56,793 nucleotides of DNA from Candidatus Polarisedimenticolia bacterium (GTDB taxonomy: Bacteria; Acidobacteriota; Polarisedimenticolia; Gp22-AA2), in NCBI GenBank assembly GCA_036001465.1, contig DASYUH010000067.1, positions 1 through 56,793 on the forward strand, written 5' to 3'. Made by a program: the position numbers and the translations under genes. Shown one piece after another: positions 1-9,694 of the stretch; positions within the stretch are counted from its first letter, which is position 1; each line of letters begins with the position of its first letter. The notes below the pieces were generated by a model. That model ran no database searches. It was given only the letters and a program-made list of their open reading frames with translations, and had not been told where the DNA came from.

Positions 1-104
1 AGCGAGCCAACGGGCCGCCCGATCGGCGAGTCCGCCGAAGCCTCCGCCTCGACCAGGCCCTCGAACTGTCCGCCCACGGACTCAGGCCCGATCCAGCGCC
101 TCAT
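1..104 (-). CDS. Possible 5' end of a gene running off the left edge (34 codons visible)
   Basis: A reading frame opens with an ATG at 104 on the minus strand and stays open to the window edge; it begins MRRWIGPESVGG. Third codon positions are mostly G or C, as expected for coding DNA here. There is no convincing ribosome binding site (GGGG lies directly against the ATG), and the piece is too short to assign a family. It lies just downstream of the terminator of the PDZ gene on the same strand, which is a reasonable place for the next gene. It could equally be chance open frame. Confidence 0.25.
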   Translation of the reverse strand, partial: MRRWIGPESVGGQFEGLVEAEASADSPIGRPVGS

Positions 105-140
105 CCCCGATCAGGCGCCTCCACGGTCGTCGGGCATTTT

Positions 141-178
141 CGCAAAGAAAAAGGGCCGGCGGACGATCCGCCGGCCCC
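141..178 (-). terminator. Rho-independent terminator of the PDZ-protein gene
   Basis: Read on the minus strand, an 11-bp perfect GC-rich stem (GGGCCGGCGGA / TCCGCCGGCCC) with a tiny TCG loop is followed directly by TTTTTCTTT. It starts about 35 bases after the stop codon of the minus-strand PDZ gene. The T-tract exists only in this direction, so it terminates minus-strand transcription. Confidence 0.9.
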
Positions 179-212
179 ACCCCCTGCCGGGGTACCTGAA
201 AGGTTTTCCGGA

Positions 213-689
213 TTACTTCGACGCCACCTCGCCGTTGCCGGCGTGCTCGAGCATGTGCTGGCCGATCACCTTCGCCAGGGCGTCGGCGGGCCAGGTCGCG
301 AGGGTCAACGAGACCTCGCGCGCGCTGCCGTCCCGCTTGATGGTGTAGGTGACGTTCTGGCCCGGCTTCCAGTCCTTGCGGACCTTCATCAGGGCCTCCT
401 CGTTGTCGTGGGTGATGGCCACGCCGTTCAAGGCCACGAGGATGTCGCCGGCCTGGATGCCCGCCGCCTCGGCCGGGCTGCCCGGGAAGATCTTGGTGAC
501 CGCGTACCCCTCGGGCACGTCGGTGTCGAGCTCCACGCCCACCCAGCCGCTGTTCTTCATCTTGTTGGCCATGTGGTCGAGGCACTCCTGCGTGCCGTAC
601 TTGCACTTGCTGTGATCGCCGCCGGCGAACGCCGGCAGGACGGCTACGACTGCGATCACGAGGATCACCAGCAGCAGATGACGTCGCAT
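213..689 (-). CDS. Small secreted PDZ-domain protein
   Basis: 158 aa. An N-terminal signal peptide (MRRHLLLVILVIAVVAVLPAFA) is followed by a short region with a Cys pair (CKYGTQEC) and a single PDZ domain: WVGVELD, GYAVTKIFPGSPAEAAGIQAGDILVALNGV is the classic carboxylate-binding loop and core. There is no protease domain, so this is a free-standing periplasmic or surface PDZ module rather than a DegP/HtrA or Ctp protease; it probably binds C-terminal peptides or acts as an adaptor. The ATG at 689 is chosen because GGAGG sits 7 bases upstream; the longer GTG version at 704 would contain that site. It is monocistronic, with its own terminator, and diverges from the histidine kinase gene. Confidence 0.85.
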   Translation of the reverse strand: MRRHLLLVILVIAVVAVLPAFAGGDHSKCKYGTQECLDHMANKMKNSGWVGVELDTDVPEGYAVTKIFPGSPAEAAGIQAGDILVALNGVAITHDNEEALMKVRKDWKPGQNVTYTIKRDGSAREVSLTLATWPADALAKVIGQHMLEHAGNGEVASK

Positions 690-1003
690 GTTTCGGTCCT
701 CCACGGGAAAAGGGGGGGTGCGTGACCCGGACCGTCCGGCGGCCGATGGTTGCCGACTGCTGTGTGGGGTGGGGTTCGGATTGGGGAAACGCTCATTTGG
801 GAAACCTGCTCCATCGGCGCCGGGCCAGTCCGTACTTCACGATTCCTGATCGAACCGTGCCTGAGTGTACGGGGAGGGCGTGTAAATGTCGCCAAGCGGT
901 CAGTAAAAGATTGTCTAAGATGTCAACAGATGTAAACGATGCCCCGCAGCCGCCTGGCGCCGGGCGGCCCGCGGTATAGTGAGGAATCGGCGAGGACGCG
1001 GCG
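690..1003. other. Intergenic region between divergent PDZ and histidine kinase genes
   Basis: 314 bases without a supported gene. It must hold the promoters of both divergent genes. The stretch 850-940 is noticeably more AT-rich than its surroundings; a weak hexamer pair TTGTCT (911-916) and TAAACG (933-938) with a 16-base spacer points toward the kinase gene, but matches consensus poorly. A short open frame from 722 has no coding character. Confidence 0.5.
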
Positions 1004-2725
1004 GTGGGCAGGTTGGCGGCATTCGTGAAGCGACATTCCCTGTGGGCCGGCTTTCTCGCCGTGCTGGCGCCGCTCATCGTCCTGCTGGCCCTGCAATACA
1101 TGTGGCTGGCGCGCCTGAAGCAGGTGTCGGCCCTCGCCCAGAAGGCGGCGCACAGCAACTACCTCGAGGCGATCGGCACGGAGGTCCAGTACTTCTATCG
1201 TTCCACGGCCGAGCGAGCCCTGAACCTCCCCGCGTCACTGTTCACCGAGCGTCGCCTGGAGGAGGCGGCCTATTTCTGGAAGAAGAAGCCGGTGGAAGGG
1301 GTCGGCCGGCTGTTCCTGGTCGACTACACGCGGGACCGGTTCGGCAACTTCTACGTCTACGATCCCGACCACGGCGGGCTCGACCCGCTGCCCGCCTCCG
1401 ACGAGGCGCTGGCGATCATCGTGGCCTGCGCGCCCCTCCAGATCCAGAGTTATCGTCGCACCGGCGCCGGGGCGCAGGCGCTGAAGGTGGACGAGCGGAC
1501 GCCGGAATTCCGGCTCATCCTGAATCCGATCACGGACGACGAGTCGCGCGTGGTCGGCGTGGCCGGGATGATCCTGGACGAGACCTACTTCCGGGAACGA
1601 CTCCTGCCGGCCGTCGTGTCGAAGGCGCTGCCGGCGTTCTTCCCGGGCAGCCATGGCAGCGGCCTCGCCGTGACGGTGCGCAACGCCGCGGGGGAGGTCG
1701 TCCTGACGACGTCGAACGCGGGGACAGGCGGCCATCCTGCGATGGGCGGCCCTTCGGTGAGGGCCGGTGAGGCCTCGCCGGACGGCGCGCCGGCGGGGGA
1801 CGGCAAGACGGCGACGGCCCGCTTCCCGTTCGTGTTCACCGACTGGACGATGAGCCTGCGCGGTCCGGGCACGTCGCCGGAGCAGTGGGCCCGGGCCAAC
1901 TTCGTGTACAACGTCGCCCTGTCGGCCGTTCTGGCCGCCGTCCTGATGGGAGGGATCGTCCTGGCGCTCCGGGCGGCCGACCGGGCGGTGCGGCTGTCGG
2001 AGATGAAATCCGACTTCGTCTCGAACGTGTCGCACGAGCTGCGGACGCCCCTGGCATCGATCCGCGTTTTCGCCGAGCTCCTGCGGCTCGGCCGGGTGCA
2101 GACCCCGGAGAAGATCCAGGAATACGGCGAGTACATCGAGGCCGAGAGCCGGCGGCTGTCGCGCCTGATCGACAACATCCTGGATTTCTCGCGCATCGAG
2201 TCGGGGCGGAAGGACTACCGGTTCGTCCCCGCCGACCTTCGGGAAGTCGTCGCCGCGACGGTGAAGACCTTCGATGCCCACCTGCGGCACAACGGCTTCA
2301 GGATCACGCTGGAGGGGATGGACGGGCCGCCGCTGCCGCACGTGTCGATCGACGCCGAGGCGATCGGTCAGGCGCTGCACAACCTGCTCGACAACGCCGT
2401 GAAGTATTCCGGCGACTCCAGGCAGATCGAGGTCCGCCTCGCCCGGGAGGACGGGTTCCTCGCGCTGTCGGTCAAGGACCACGGGATCGGCATCGCACGC
2501 GGCGAGCAGGAGAAGATCTTCGATCGCTTCCACCGGGTCGGGACCGCCCTCGTGCACGAGGTGAAGGGAAGCGGCCTGGGGCTGTCGATCGTACGGCACA
2601 TCGTCGAGGTGCACGGCGGCCGCGTGTCGGTCGAGAGCGAGCCCGGGACGGGGACCACGTTCTTCATCCGGCTGCCGATCCGGAATCTTCCTGGAGGCCG
2701 GGAGGCCGCATGCCCAGGGTCCTGA
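1004..2725 (+). CDS. Membrane sensor histidine kinase
   Basis: 573 aa. A transmembrane segment near residues 10-32 and a second near 303-325 enclose a periplasmic sensor domain of roughly 270 residues with no recognised family. The cytoplasmic part holds the HisKA dimerisation domain ([13 protein letters not shown], phospho-acceptor His344) and a HATPase_c domain with N box (LLDNAVKYS), G1 box (DHGIGIA), F box (IFDRFHR) and G2 box ([12 protein letters not shown]). This is an active-type EnvZ/PhoR-like kinase that phosphorylates the response regulator encoded next. GTG start with GAGG upstream; the 3' end overlaps the regulator gene by 16 bases, implying translational coupling. The input signal cannot be read from the sequence. 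Confidence 0.93.
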   Translation: MGRLAAFVKRHSLWAGFLAVLAPLIVLLALQYMWLARLKQVSALAQKAAHSNYLEAIGTEVQYFYRSTAERALNLPASLFTERRLEEAAYFWKKKPVEGVGRLFLVDYTRDRFGNFYVYDPDHGGLDPLPASDEALAIIVACAPLQIQSYRRTGAGAQALKVDERTPEFRLILNPITDDESRVVGVAGMILDETYFRERLLPAVVSKALPAFFPGSHGSGLAVTVRNAAGEVVLTTSNAGTGGHPAMGGPSVRAGEASPDGAPAGDGKTATARFPFVFTDWTMSLRGPGTSPEQWARANFVYNVALSAVLAAVLMGGIVLALRAADRAVRLSEMKSDFVSNVSHELRTPLASIRVFAELLRLGRVQTPEKIQEYGEYIEAESRRLSRLIDNILDFSRIESGRKDYRFVPADLREVVAATVKTFDAHLRHNGFRITLEGMDGPPLPHVSIDAEAIGQALHNLLDNAVKYSGDSRQIEVRLAREDGFLALSVKDHGIGIARGEQEKIFDRFHRVGTALVHEVKGSGLGLSIVRHIVEVHGGRVSVESEPGTGTTFFIRLPIRNLPGGREAACPGS

Positions 2726-3390
2726 TCGTCGAGGACGACGACTCGATGGTGGCCGCGCTCAAGGACGGCTTCGAGTACGAGGCGTACACGGTGTCGCTGG
2801 CGCGCGACGGGGCGGCCGGGCTGCGGATGGCCTCCGAGGTCGCACCGGACCTGATCATCCTGGACGTCATGCTGCCCAAGATGAGCGGGCTCGACGTCTG
2901 CCGCGAGATCCGCAAGGAAGGGAACACCGTCCCGATCATCATGCTGACGGCGCGCGGGCAGGAGATCGACAAGGTCCTGGGGCTGAAGCTGGGCGCCGAC
3001 GACTACGTCACCAAGCCGTTCGGGTTCCTCGAGCTGATGGCGCGCGTCGAGGCGGTGCTGCGCCGCGCCGCGGGGAGGACCACCCAGGTCGAGTCGTTCG
3101 AATTCGGACGGGTCAAGGCCGACTTCAAGCGCGGCGAAGTGCGACGCAACGGCAAGCTTCTCGACCTGTCGGCCCGCGAGATCAGGCTCCTGCAATACTT
3201 CATCGAGCACCGGGGGGAGGTCGTGTCCCGTGACCAGCTCCTGGACGCCGTGTGGGATTACGACTCCGCCCCCCTGACCCGCACCGTCGACATGCACGTC
3301 GCCAAGCTGCGCAAGAAGATCGAGGACCGCGCGTCGCAGCCGCGCTACCTCGTCACGGTACACGGGCAGGGCTACAAGTTCAACGGGTGA
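2710..3390 (+). CDS. OmpR/PhoB-family response regulator
   Basis: 226 aa. The N-terminal receiver domain shows the acidic pocket (VEDDDS, Asp9/Asp10), phospho-acceptor Asp52 ([13 protein letters not shown]) and the conserved Lys in VTKPFG. The C-terminal winged-helix DNA-binding domain (about residues 125-226) shows [15 protein letters not shown] and ends in the typical [12 protein letters not shown]. The ATG at 2710 overlaps the end of the histidine kinase gene, so the two form a cognate two-component pair. Target genes are unknown; leuCD starts 141 bases downstream but need not be regulated by it. Confidence 0.95.
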   Translation: MPRVLIVEDDDSMVAALKDGFEYEAYTVSLARDGAAGLRMASEVAPDLIILDVMLPKMSGLDVCREIRKEGNTVPIIMLTARGQEIDKVLGLKLGADDYVTKPFGFLELMARVEAVLRRAAGRTTQVESFEFGRVKADFKRGEVRRNGKLLDLSAREIRLLQYFIEHRGEVVSRDQLLDAVWDYDSAPLTRTVDMHVAKLRKKIEDRASQPRYLVTVHGQGYKFNG

Positions 3391-3393
3391 CGT

Positions 3394-3428
3394 GCCCGCC
3401 CCGCCGGTCCCGTTTCCGGTTGGCGGGC
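3394..3428 (+). terminator. Possible hairpin terminator after the two-component operon
   Basis: GCCCGCC (3394-3400) pairs with GGCGGGC (3422-3428) around an inner CCGG/CCGG. It starts 4 bases after the response regulator stop codon. No U-tract follows, so it may only stabilise the 3' end or be chance in GC-rich DNA. Confidence 0.3.
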
Positions 3429-3531
3429 CCCCTGTTCAGGCATCAGAACCCTCGTCATGCCATACTCCCCGGGCGGGGCGCCTCGCCGCCCCGAATCGCG
3501 CTAAAATCGGCTTTTCCGGAGCCCCGATCGC

Positions 3532-4932
3532 ATGCCCCGCACCCTGTTCGACAAGGTCTGGGACGCCCACCTGGTGCGCCCCGAAACGGTCGACACCCCC
3601 GCCGTCCTCTACATCGACCTGCACCTCGTCCACGAGGTGACCTCGCCGCAGGCCTTCGCGATGCTGCGCGAGAGCGGGCGAAGGGTCCGGCGGCCGGAGC
3701 GGACGGTGGCGACGATGGACCACTCGACGCCGACGACCCCGCGCGGCGCGGACGGGCGGATCCCGGTGACCGACCGGGACGCGGCGGCCCAGATAGACCA
3801 GCTCGAGACGAACTGCCGGGACTTCGGCATCACGCTGCACGCCCTGGGGAGCGATCGGCAGGGGATCGTGCACGTCATCGGGCCGGAGCTGGGGCTGACG
3901 CAGCCGGGGATGACGATCGTCTGCGGCGACAGCCACACGTCGACGCATGGCGCGTTCGGGGCGCTGGCGTTCGGGATCGGCACGACCGAAGTCGCGCACG
4001 TCCTGATGACGCAGTGCCTGTTGCAGACCCGGCCGTCGACCCTCGCGATCCGGGTCGGGGGGCGGCTCCATCCCGGGGTGACGGCCAAGGACCTCATCCT
4101 GGGGATCATCGCCCGGATCGGCGTCGGCGGAGGGACGGGGCACGTGATCGAGTACGGGGGGCCGGCGATCCGGGCGCTGTCGATGGACGAGCGGATGACG
4201 GTGTGCAACATGTCGATCGAAGCGGGGGCGCGAGCCGGGATGATCGCCCCGGATGACACGACCTTCGAGTACCTCGCGGGACGCCCGCATGCGCCCCAGG
4301 GCGAGGCGTGGGAGCGGGCGCTCGCGGCCTGGCGGCGCCTGCCGACGGACGACGGGGCGGCGCACGATCGCGAGGTCACGATCGATGCGTCGCGGCTCGA
4401 GCCGATGATCACCTACGGCACCAACCCGGGGATGGCGGCGCCGATCCGCGGCGAGGTGCCGCCGTCCGACGGCGAGGCGTCGATCGAGCGGGCGCTGCAC
4501 TACATGGGGCTCCGCCCCGGGCAGCGCCTGCTGGGACATCCGATCGACGTCGTGTTCATCGGCTCCTGCACCAACGCCCGGCTGAGCGACCTGCGCCAGG
4601 CCGCGGCGCTCCTGCGCGGCCGGAAGATCGCCGCCACCGTGCGCCTGCTCGTCGTGCCGGGCTCGCAACTGGTCAAGCGGCAGGCGGAGGCGGAGGGCCT
4701 CGACCGCGTGTTTCGCGAAGCGGGGGGGGAGTGGCGCGAGGCCGGCTGCTCGATGTGCATCGCGATGAACGGCGATCAGATCCTGCCGGGGCAGTACGCC
4801 GTCAGCACCAGCAACCGCAACTTCGAGGGCCGGCAGGGACAAGGCGGGCGGACCTTCCTCGCGAGCCCGCTCACCGCCGCGGCCAGCGCCGTCGCCGGCA
4901 GGATCGCCGACGCGCGGGAAATGATGGGATGA
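3532..4932 (+). CDS. leuC: 3-Isopropylmalate dehydratase large subunit
   Basis: 466 aa, the normal length for bacterial LeuC. It isomerises 2-isopropylmalate to 3-isopropylmalate in leucine biosynthesis, with the LeuD small subunit. Aconitase-superfamily signatures are clear: [13 protein letters not shown], the [4Fe-4S] ligands in [11 protein letters not shown] and CSMCIAMN, and the C-terminal [12 protein letters not shown]. It begins [13 protein letters not shown], a typical LeuC start. The stop overlaps the leuD start, so the two subunits are translationally coupled. Neither leuA nor leuB is in the window. Confidence 0.96.
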   Translation: MPRTLFDKVWDAHLVRPETVDTPAVLYIDLHLVHEVTSPQAFAMLRESGRRVRRPERTVATMDHSTPTTPRGADGRIPVTDRDAAAQIDQLETNCRDFGITLHALGSDRQGIVHVIGPELGLTQPGMTIVCGDSHTSTHGAFGALAFGIGTTEVAHVLMTQCLLQTRPSTLAIRVGGRLHPGVTAKDLILGIIARIGVGGGTGHVIEYGGPAIRALSMDERMTVCNMSIEAGARAGMIAPDDTTFEYLAGRPHAPQGEAWERALAAWRRLPTDDGAAHDREVTIDASRLEPMITYGTNPGMAAPIRGEVPPSDGEASIERALHYMGLRPGQRLLGHPIDVVFIGSCTNARLSDLRQAAALLRGRKIAATVRLLVVPGSQLVKRQAEAEGLDRVFREAGGEWREAGCSMCIAMNGDQILPGQYAVSTSNRNFEGRQGQGGRTFLASPLTAAASAVAGRIADAREMMG

Positions 4933-5510
4933 TCCGCGCCATCACGTCGACCTACCTGGTCCTGCCGATCGACAACATCGACACGGACATCATCATCCCG
5001 GCTCGTTTCCTGAAGGTCACCGGGAAGGCCGGCCTCGGCCGGCACCTGTTCGCCAACTGGCGCTATGCCGGGGACGGCTCGCCGCGTCCGGATTTTGTCC
5101 TGAACCGCCCCGACGCCGCGGCGGCGCGGGTGCTCGTGGCGGGGGACAATTTCGGATGCGGGTCGTCGCGCGAGCACGCCCCCTGGGCGCTCGCCGATTT
5201 CGGCTTCCGCGCTGTGGTCAGCACCTCGTTCGCGTCGATCTTCCGGAACAACTGCCTGAAGAACGGACTGCTGCCGATCGCCGTCGGGCCGGCGTTCCAC
5301 CGGAAGCTGGTCGAGGCGGCGGGCGGCGGAACGGTGACCATCGACCTGGAGGCCCGCACCGTCACCCTGGCCGACGGGACGAGCGCGACCTTCCCGATCG
5401 AGCCGTTCCCGCGCTATTGCCTGCTCAACGGCCTCGACGAGCTGAGCTTCCTCCTGCAGCAGGAGGGGGCGATCGCGGCCTTCGAACGGGGCGGCGCGGC
5501 GGGGAGCTGA
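4929..5510 (+). CDS. leuD: 3-Isopropylmalate dehydratase small subunit
   Basis: 193 aa, the swivel-domain subunit that completes the LeuC active site. Typical motifs are [14 protein letters not shown] near the N-terminus, [17 protein letters not shown] and [13 protein letters not shown]. The ATG at 4929 overlaps the leuC stop codon (ATGA), fixing the start. The 170 bases between its stop and the convergent GGDEF-EAL gene contain only a weak GTCAC/GTGAC hairpin near 5530. Confidence 0.96.
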   Translation: MIRAITSTYLVLPIDNIDTDIIIPARFLKVTGKAGLGRHLFANWRYAGDGSPRPDFVLNRPDAAAARVLVAGDNFGCGSSREHAPWALADFGFRAVVSTSFASIFRNNCLKNGLLPIAVGPAFHRKLVEAAGGGTVTIDLEARTVTLADGTSATFPIEPFPRYCLLNGLDELSFLLQQEGAIAAFERGGAAGS

Positions 5511-5680
5511 AACCGTCCCCGTCACTCCGTCCGGTGACTGATGCAGACACGGCACTTCCGGCAGGACGGTCCGACCATCCCGACGTGGAAGCGCCCGCTC
5601 GTGGGAATCGCCATCCCGGAAGCGGACAGAAGCGGTGTCCGGAGGACTTTCGATTGCCGGCGACCCGAAGGCGGACGGAT

Positions 5681-7849
5681 TCAGCGGGCCCGGCGCAGGC
5701 CGGCCTCGCGCCTGCCGGACTTCGGGAGGTCGGGGTAGTAGCGGGCCAGGACCTCGGTCTCGACCGAGTCCCCTTCGAGCGCGGGCGAATAGATGTGCCC
5801 CTGGCCGAAGGTGCAGCGCATCCGGCGGAGCTCCTTGATCTGCGCCGCGGTTTCGATCCCTTCGGCGATGGCCTCGTGGCCGAGCGCCCGGGCGAGTCCG
5901 ACGATCGTCGCCACGATCTCGCGCGCCTTGCCCGTCTCGCACATCCGGCTGACGAAGACCTGGTCGATCTTCAATAGATCGACGGGGAGGCTCTGCAGGG
6001 CGGCCAGGGACGAGTAGCCCGTCCCGAAATCGTCGATCGCCACCTTGAAGCCCCGTCTCTTCAGGCGCAGGAGCATCTTGGTCACCTGCCGGGGATGCTC
6101 GATGAGGGTGTTCTCGGTGATCTCGAAATGGAGGAGAGCGGGGTCCAGGCCGGCCTCCTCCACCAGCGTGGTGATCTCTTCTTCGAGGGCGGGGCTGTAG
6201 ATCTGCCGTAGCGACAGGTTCGTCGCCAGAGTCAGTCCCTGGAATCGGGGATCGAGGTCCTGCCAGTGCCGCAGTCTCCGGCAGGCCTCGGTGAACATCC
6301 AGCTCCCCAGCGGCACGATGAGCCCGGTCTCTTCGGCGAGCGGGATGAACTTGGTCGGTGGGATCAGCCCTCTCTCGGGGTGCCGCCACCGCAGCAGCGC
6401 CTCGAAACCGGTGAGCCGGTCGGTGGCGAGCTCCATGATCGGCTGGAAGACGACGTGGAACTCCTCGCGCTCCACGGCCAGGTGGAGATCCGTCTCGAGC
6501 CGGAGCTGCTCCTGCGCCCGCGCCAGCATCCGCTCGTCGAAGATCTCGCAGCGCGCGCGGCCGTGGGCCTTGGCGCGGTACATGGCCGTATCGGCGTCCC
6601 GCAGCAGGTCTTCGGGACGCTCGTACTCTCCCGGACCCAGCACGATCCCGGTGCTCAGCGTCACGTAGAGCTCGCGCCCTTCGATCGTGACGGGCTTCCT
6701 GAATTCCTGCTCGAGCTCGCGCACCGCCTCCGTCGCCTCGCGGAGCGACTCGACGCCCTGCAGGAGCACGGTGAACTCGTCCCCCCCCATCCGGGCCACC
6801 GTCCAGTCCCGGCCGGCGCGAGGGAGCGGCCCCCGGTCTTCGTCCTCTCCACCCTGCGAGCCGATGACGCGCTCGATGCACGCCCGGAATCGGGTCGCGA
6901 CCTCCTTGAGGACGCGATCGCCGACCAGATGGCCCAGGCTGTCGTTGATGTTCTTGAACCGGTCGATGTCCACGAAGATGATCGCCAGGCTCTCGTCCTT
7001 CCGGCGCTTGCGCGCCCGATTGAAGGAATGCGACAGGCGGTCGAAGAACAGCGTGCGGTTCGGCAGATCGGTCAGCGGGTCGTGGAGGGCCAGGTGCATC
7101 AGCTGCTCCTCCATCTTCTTCCGTTCGTCCACGTCGGTCTGGGATCCCGCGAAGCGATAGGGCTTCCCGGTGGCCTCGTCGCGGACCGCGATGCCGCGCG
7201 ACAGCATCCAGCGATAGGACCCGTCGGCGTGGCGGACGCGGTATTCCGCCACGAGGTGCTCCGTGCCTCCGGCCAGGTGGCTCTGGATGCGCGCCTCGAG
7301 CCCGGGGCGATCGTCGGGGTGGACGCGATCGAGCCACGCCGCCGGGCTGTCGTCCACCGCCGCCTCATCGTGGCCCAGCCCCCGCTTCCAGCGCGGGGAA
7401 TAGTAGATCCTGCCGGTCACGAGGTCCCAGTCCCAGAGCCCGTCGTTGGACCCGCGGGCGGCGATCTCGTAGCGCTCCTGGCTGCGTCTGAGGGCCTCGG
7501 TGCGCGAGGCGACGATCTCTTCGAGATGGTTGGAGTGGTACCTGAGCCGATCATGGAGGTGGCCCGCCGCGGCCCCCATGGCCGCCAGGATCGGGGCGAA
7601 AAGGTCCGTGAAGAAATGCACCGGCGTCACCCGGTGGAGCCCCTGGATCATGGCCAAGCCGATCGCCTCGGGCAGCGTCTTGTAGAGGGCGTAGTAGTCG
7701 ACGAGGTAGCCGACCAGGGTCAGGGTCAGTCCGAAAGCGAAGCCCAGGCCGCCGTAGGCGAGAGTGCGGGAATGCAGAGTGAGACGGGAGGGTGCCAGCC
7801 TGCGCCACGGCCCCCGGTCAGACGGCGTGCCGGTCGGCATCGGACCCAT
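5681..7849 (-). CDS. Membrane PAS-GGDEF-EAL cyclic-di-GMP enzyme
   Basis: 722 aa. The N-terminus has a hydrophobic segment (about 28-55) and a second near 84-100, then a PAS domain (about 125-250, HPDDRPGLEARI, YRWMLSRG), a GGDEF domain (DPLTDLPNRTLFFDRL, FVDIDRFKNIND, MGGDEF) and an EAL domain with the catalytic residues in place (FEALLRW, TNLSL, EITENTL, DDFGTGYSS, LKID, EGIE). Both diguanylate cyclase and phosphodiesterase motifs look intact. The GGDEF domain carries an acidic insert of about 18 residues just before the GGDEF loop. The start overlaps the upstream gene by some 30 bases, so it is the last gene of a three-gene minus-strand operon. Confidence 0.93.
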   Translation of the reverse strand: MGPMPTGTPSDRGPWRRLAPSRLTLHSRTLAYGGLGFAFGLTLTLVGYLVDYYALYKTLPEAIGLAMIQGLHRVTPVHFFTDLFAPILAAMGAAAGHLHDRLRYHSNHLEEIVASRTEALRRSQERYEIAARGSNDGLWDWDLVTGRIYYSPRWKRGLGHDEAAVDDSPAAWLDRVHPDDRPGLEARIQSHLAGGTEHLVAEYRVRHADGSYRWMLSRGIAVRDEATGKPYRFAGSQTDVDERKKMEEQLMHLALHDPLTDLPNRTLFFDRLSHSFNRARKRRKDESLAIIFVDIDRFKNINDSLGHLVGDRVLKEVATRFRACIERVIGSQGGEDEDRGPLPRAGRDWTVARMGGDEFTVLLQGVESLREATEAVRELEQEFRKPVTIEGRELYVTLSTGIVLGPGEYERPEDLLRDADTAMYRAKAHGRARCEIFDERMLARAQEQLRLETDLHLAVEREEFHVVFQPIMELATDRLTGFEALLRWRHPERGLIPPTKFIPLAEETGLIVPLGSWMFTEACRRLRHWQDLDPRFQGLTLATNLSLRQIYSPALEEEITTLVEEAGLDPALLHFEITENTLIEHPRQVTKMLLRLKRRGFKVAIDDFGTGYSSLAALQSLPVDLLKIDQVFVSRMCETGKAREIVATIVGLARALGHEAIAEGIETAAQIKELRRMRCTFGQGHIYSPALEGDSVETEVLARYYPDLPKSGRREAGLRRAR

Positions 7850-8993
7850 GGGTTTCGGCTGCGGTGATCGGGAGGCGGACGGACGCGGAACGGTGGAGCG
7901 ACGCGAGCCGCCGGCCGCGCGTAATCGCCAGCCACGCCGCGAACCCCGTCGCCAGCGTCAGGGCACCGATGAGCAGCAGACACGCCGGGCCGACTGCCGA
8001 AAAGGCCTTGAGGTCGCCGGCATCCACCGGGAGGTCATGCACCGCTTTCGCCAGCGCGTCGATCCTCGGGCCCTGGTCCGGCCCGATGCCGGCTTCGTGC
8101 AGCACCCGGTTGTAGCGGGTGTAGCGATCCAGATCCGCCCGGAACGCCTCGAGCTCCGATGGCGTCAGCGAAGCCCGCGCGCGCATCGCCGTCAGCTTGC
8201 CGTCCAGGAAGCGCGGGAAGAGTGTGGCCACGTTCGCGGATTTGCGGCCGCCCGGGCCGGACTCGAGCGGGGTGTCGTCGGTCACCAGGGCCGCCAGCAC
8301 GCGGAGGACGGCCTCGCCTCGCTCGTGCGATTCCTTCACCTCGCCTTCGAGCTGGTCCCGATCCGCCACGATCTTCATGAGCTCCCGCTTGAGCTGCCGG
8401 AAGCGGACCAGGACCGATTCGAGCTCCGGGTCTCCCCCGAGCAGCCCCAGGATATCGTCGCCGGCGGTATCGGCCATTCGCTTCAGCACCTCGACCTCGA
8501 GGAGCCGCTCGGTCCTCACGTAGCTTTCCGTGTGAGTCAGGAAGGCCCGCTCCTCCGGATTGCTCAGAGAGGAGGCGATGATGCGATCCCGTTCGCCGCG
8601 CAGGCGCTCGATGACGGTCGTGGCCCATTCCGTGTAGTCGCGCACCGTCGAGATGTCCTTCTTGATATCCGGCGGCTCCAGATCCTCGAGCGACTGGACG
8701 GTGAACTCGTCGAGCCGGCGGCTCGCGCCCTGCAGCCGGCTCAGCCTGTCGGAGAGCGGGGGCAAAAGCTCCTTGGCGAAGACGCCCTCGGGATCCCAGT
8801 CGGGCCGATCCGCAATGAGGGACTTCAGCCGGGAGAGCGACGTGGCCGCCGCCCGGAGTTCGCCGTCCGCCAGGAATTCGCACGCCCTGTCGTACAGCTC
8901 GTGAGGGTCCGCCTCGACCTTTGGCGCGGCGTTCGCAAGGGTGATGCCCAGCACGAGCGCGACGGTGAGGCCCGCCGCCCTACGGACAATCAT
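7818..8993 (-). CDS. Coiled-coil protein with N-terminal signal and C-terminal membrane segment
   Basis: 391 aa from the ATG at 8993, which has GGAG 9-12 bases upstream; a GTG at 9008 would add five residues. The protein starts with a signal peptide (ending near ANA), continues with a long charged, probably helical and coiled-coil region (LKRMADTAGDD, FRQLKRELMKIVADRDQLEGEVKE), and ends with one membrane segment (ACLLLIGALTLATGFAAWLAI) and a basic cytoplasmic tail. No enzyme motif is recognised and the family is unknown to me. Topology suggests a periplasmic helical sensor or scaffold. It overlaps the lipoprotein-like gene upstream and the GGDEF-EAL gene downstream, so it may pass a periplasmic signal to the c-di-GMP enzyme. 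Confidence 0.7.
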   Translation of the reverse strand: MIVRRAAGLTVALVLGITLANAAPKVEADPHELYDRACEFLADGELRAAATSLSRLKSLIADRPDWDPEGVFAKELLPPLSDRLSRLQGASRRLDEFTVQSLEDLEPPDIKKDISTVRDYTEWATTVIERLRGERDRIIASSLSNPEERAFLTHTESYVRTERLLEVEVLKRMADTAGDDILGLLGGDPELESVLVRFRQLKRELMKIVADRDQLEGEVKESHERGEAVLRVLAALVTDDTPLESGPGGRKSANVATLFPRFLDGKLTAMRARASLTPSELEAFRADLDRYTRYNRVLHEAGIGPDQGPRIDALAKAVHDLPVDAGDLKAFSAVGPACLLLIGALTLATGFAAWLAITRGRRLASLHRSASVRLPITAAETHGSDADRHAV

Positions 8994-9516
8994 TCCGGGC
9001 GTCTCCACTCGGGGTGATGAAGACCGGCTTCCCCCCGGCCCAATCGAGGCGAAGGCAGGATGATTGCGACGCTCCGTAACGCGACAGCCGGACGTTTCTC
9101 ATCGGTTCCTGGCCGGTCCCCGATACCACGGGAATCGACCGGAACGAGGCCGCGGTCGTTCCAGGGCGGGGCGTGATCTCCCAGATGGCGCGGAAGGAGT
9201 CGGCCACGACATAGAGACGCCCGTAGTGCATCATGATCTGCACCGTCGATTTCGCCGGCGTCCCGGGTTCGATCCCCTCCGCCCGCAGGATGGGCGAAAG
9301 ATCGATCCGGCCGATCAGGGGGGGCCGCTCCGCCAGGAGCACCGTGCCGTCCGCTTCGATCGTGAGTGGAATCCGGAGAGAGTGTTGCTCGAGCATCAGC
9401 GTCGGCTGCACAGCCGGTGTCGCGCAGGACAGGGCTGCGATTGCGATCAGAAGCGGCAGCACAAGGTGCGGTACCCATCGCCTTCCGCTCACGGTTCGAA
9501 GCCTCGAAGCGCGCAT
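8980..9516 (-). CDS. Probable lipoprotein of unknown function
   Basis: 178 aa from the ATG at 9516. The N-terminus is a basic stretch followed by LPLLIAIAALSCATPA, which looks like a lipoprotein signal with Cys as the acylated residue, though Ala-Leu-Ser-Cys is a loose lipobox. The rest is beta-rich (LMLEQHSLRIPLTI, IMMHYGRLYVVADSFRAIWEI) without a recognised domain. Starts further upstream at 9549 (ATG) or 9597 (TTG) are possible; the TTG is unlikely because the candidate promoter lies there. The stop overlaps the next gene, so this is the first gene of the lipoprotein / coiled-coil / GGDEF-EAL operon. Confidence 0.6.
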   Translation of the reverse strand: MRASRLRTVSGRRWVPHLVLPLLIAIAALSCATPAVQPTLMLEQHSLRIPLTIEADGTVLLAERPPLIGRIDLSPILRAEGIEPGTPAKSTVQIMMHYGRLYVVADSFRAIWEITPRPGTTAASFRSIPVVSGTGQEPMRNVRLSRYGASQSSCLRLDWAGGKPVFITPSGDARNDCP

Positions 9517-9595
9517 CGTCGAAACCGGACGCGTCAATCGTCCGGCCATGGCCCTGGCCGCTGGCCCCTGACTCCTGAGGCACGCGCGGGGATCC

Positions 9596-9623
9596 AATCT
9601 AGGTGATTACCGGAATGATTCAA
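9596..9623 (-). promoter_or_regulatory. Candidate sigma70-type promoter for the minus-strand signalling operon
   Basis: On the minus strand TTGAAT and TAGATT are separated by 16 bases; each matches consensus at four of six positions. The pair sits in a locally AT-richer gap and points at the lipoprotein-like gene. The predicted start of transcription lies downstream of the TTG at 9597, which argues against that start codon. Confidence 0.4.
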
Positions 9624-9694
9624 GCAAGGACGAGGCGATTACGAATTGGTCACCCGCGCCGAACGGGCTCGCCGCGGGAGCAGGAGCTTCCGGG

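Noticed and set aside
1885-3390. A 501-codon frame that seems to join the histidine kinase to the response regulator
   Set aside because: Its first 275 codons are the +1 shadow of the kinase (Arg/Gly/Ala-rich, no domain). Only the part from 2710 is a gene.
6266-7867. Long + strand frame opposite the GGDEF-EAL gene
   Set aside because: High-GC antisense shadow rich in Glu, Arg, Gly and Gln without any domain, while the minus strand has complete PAS, GGDEF and EAL motifs.
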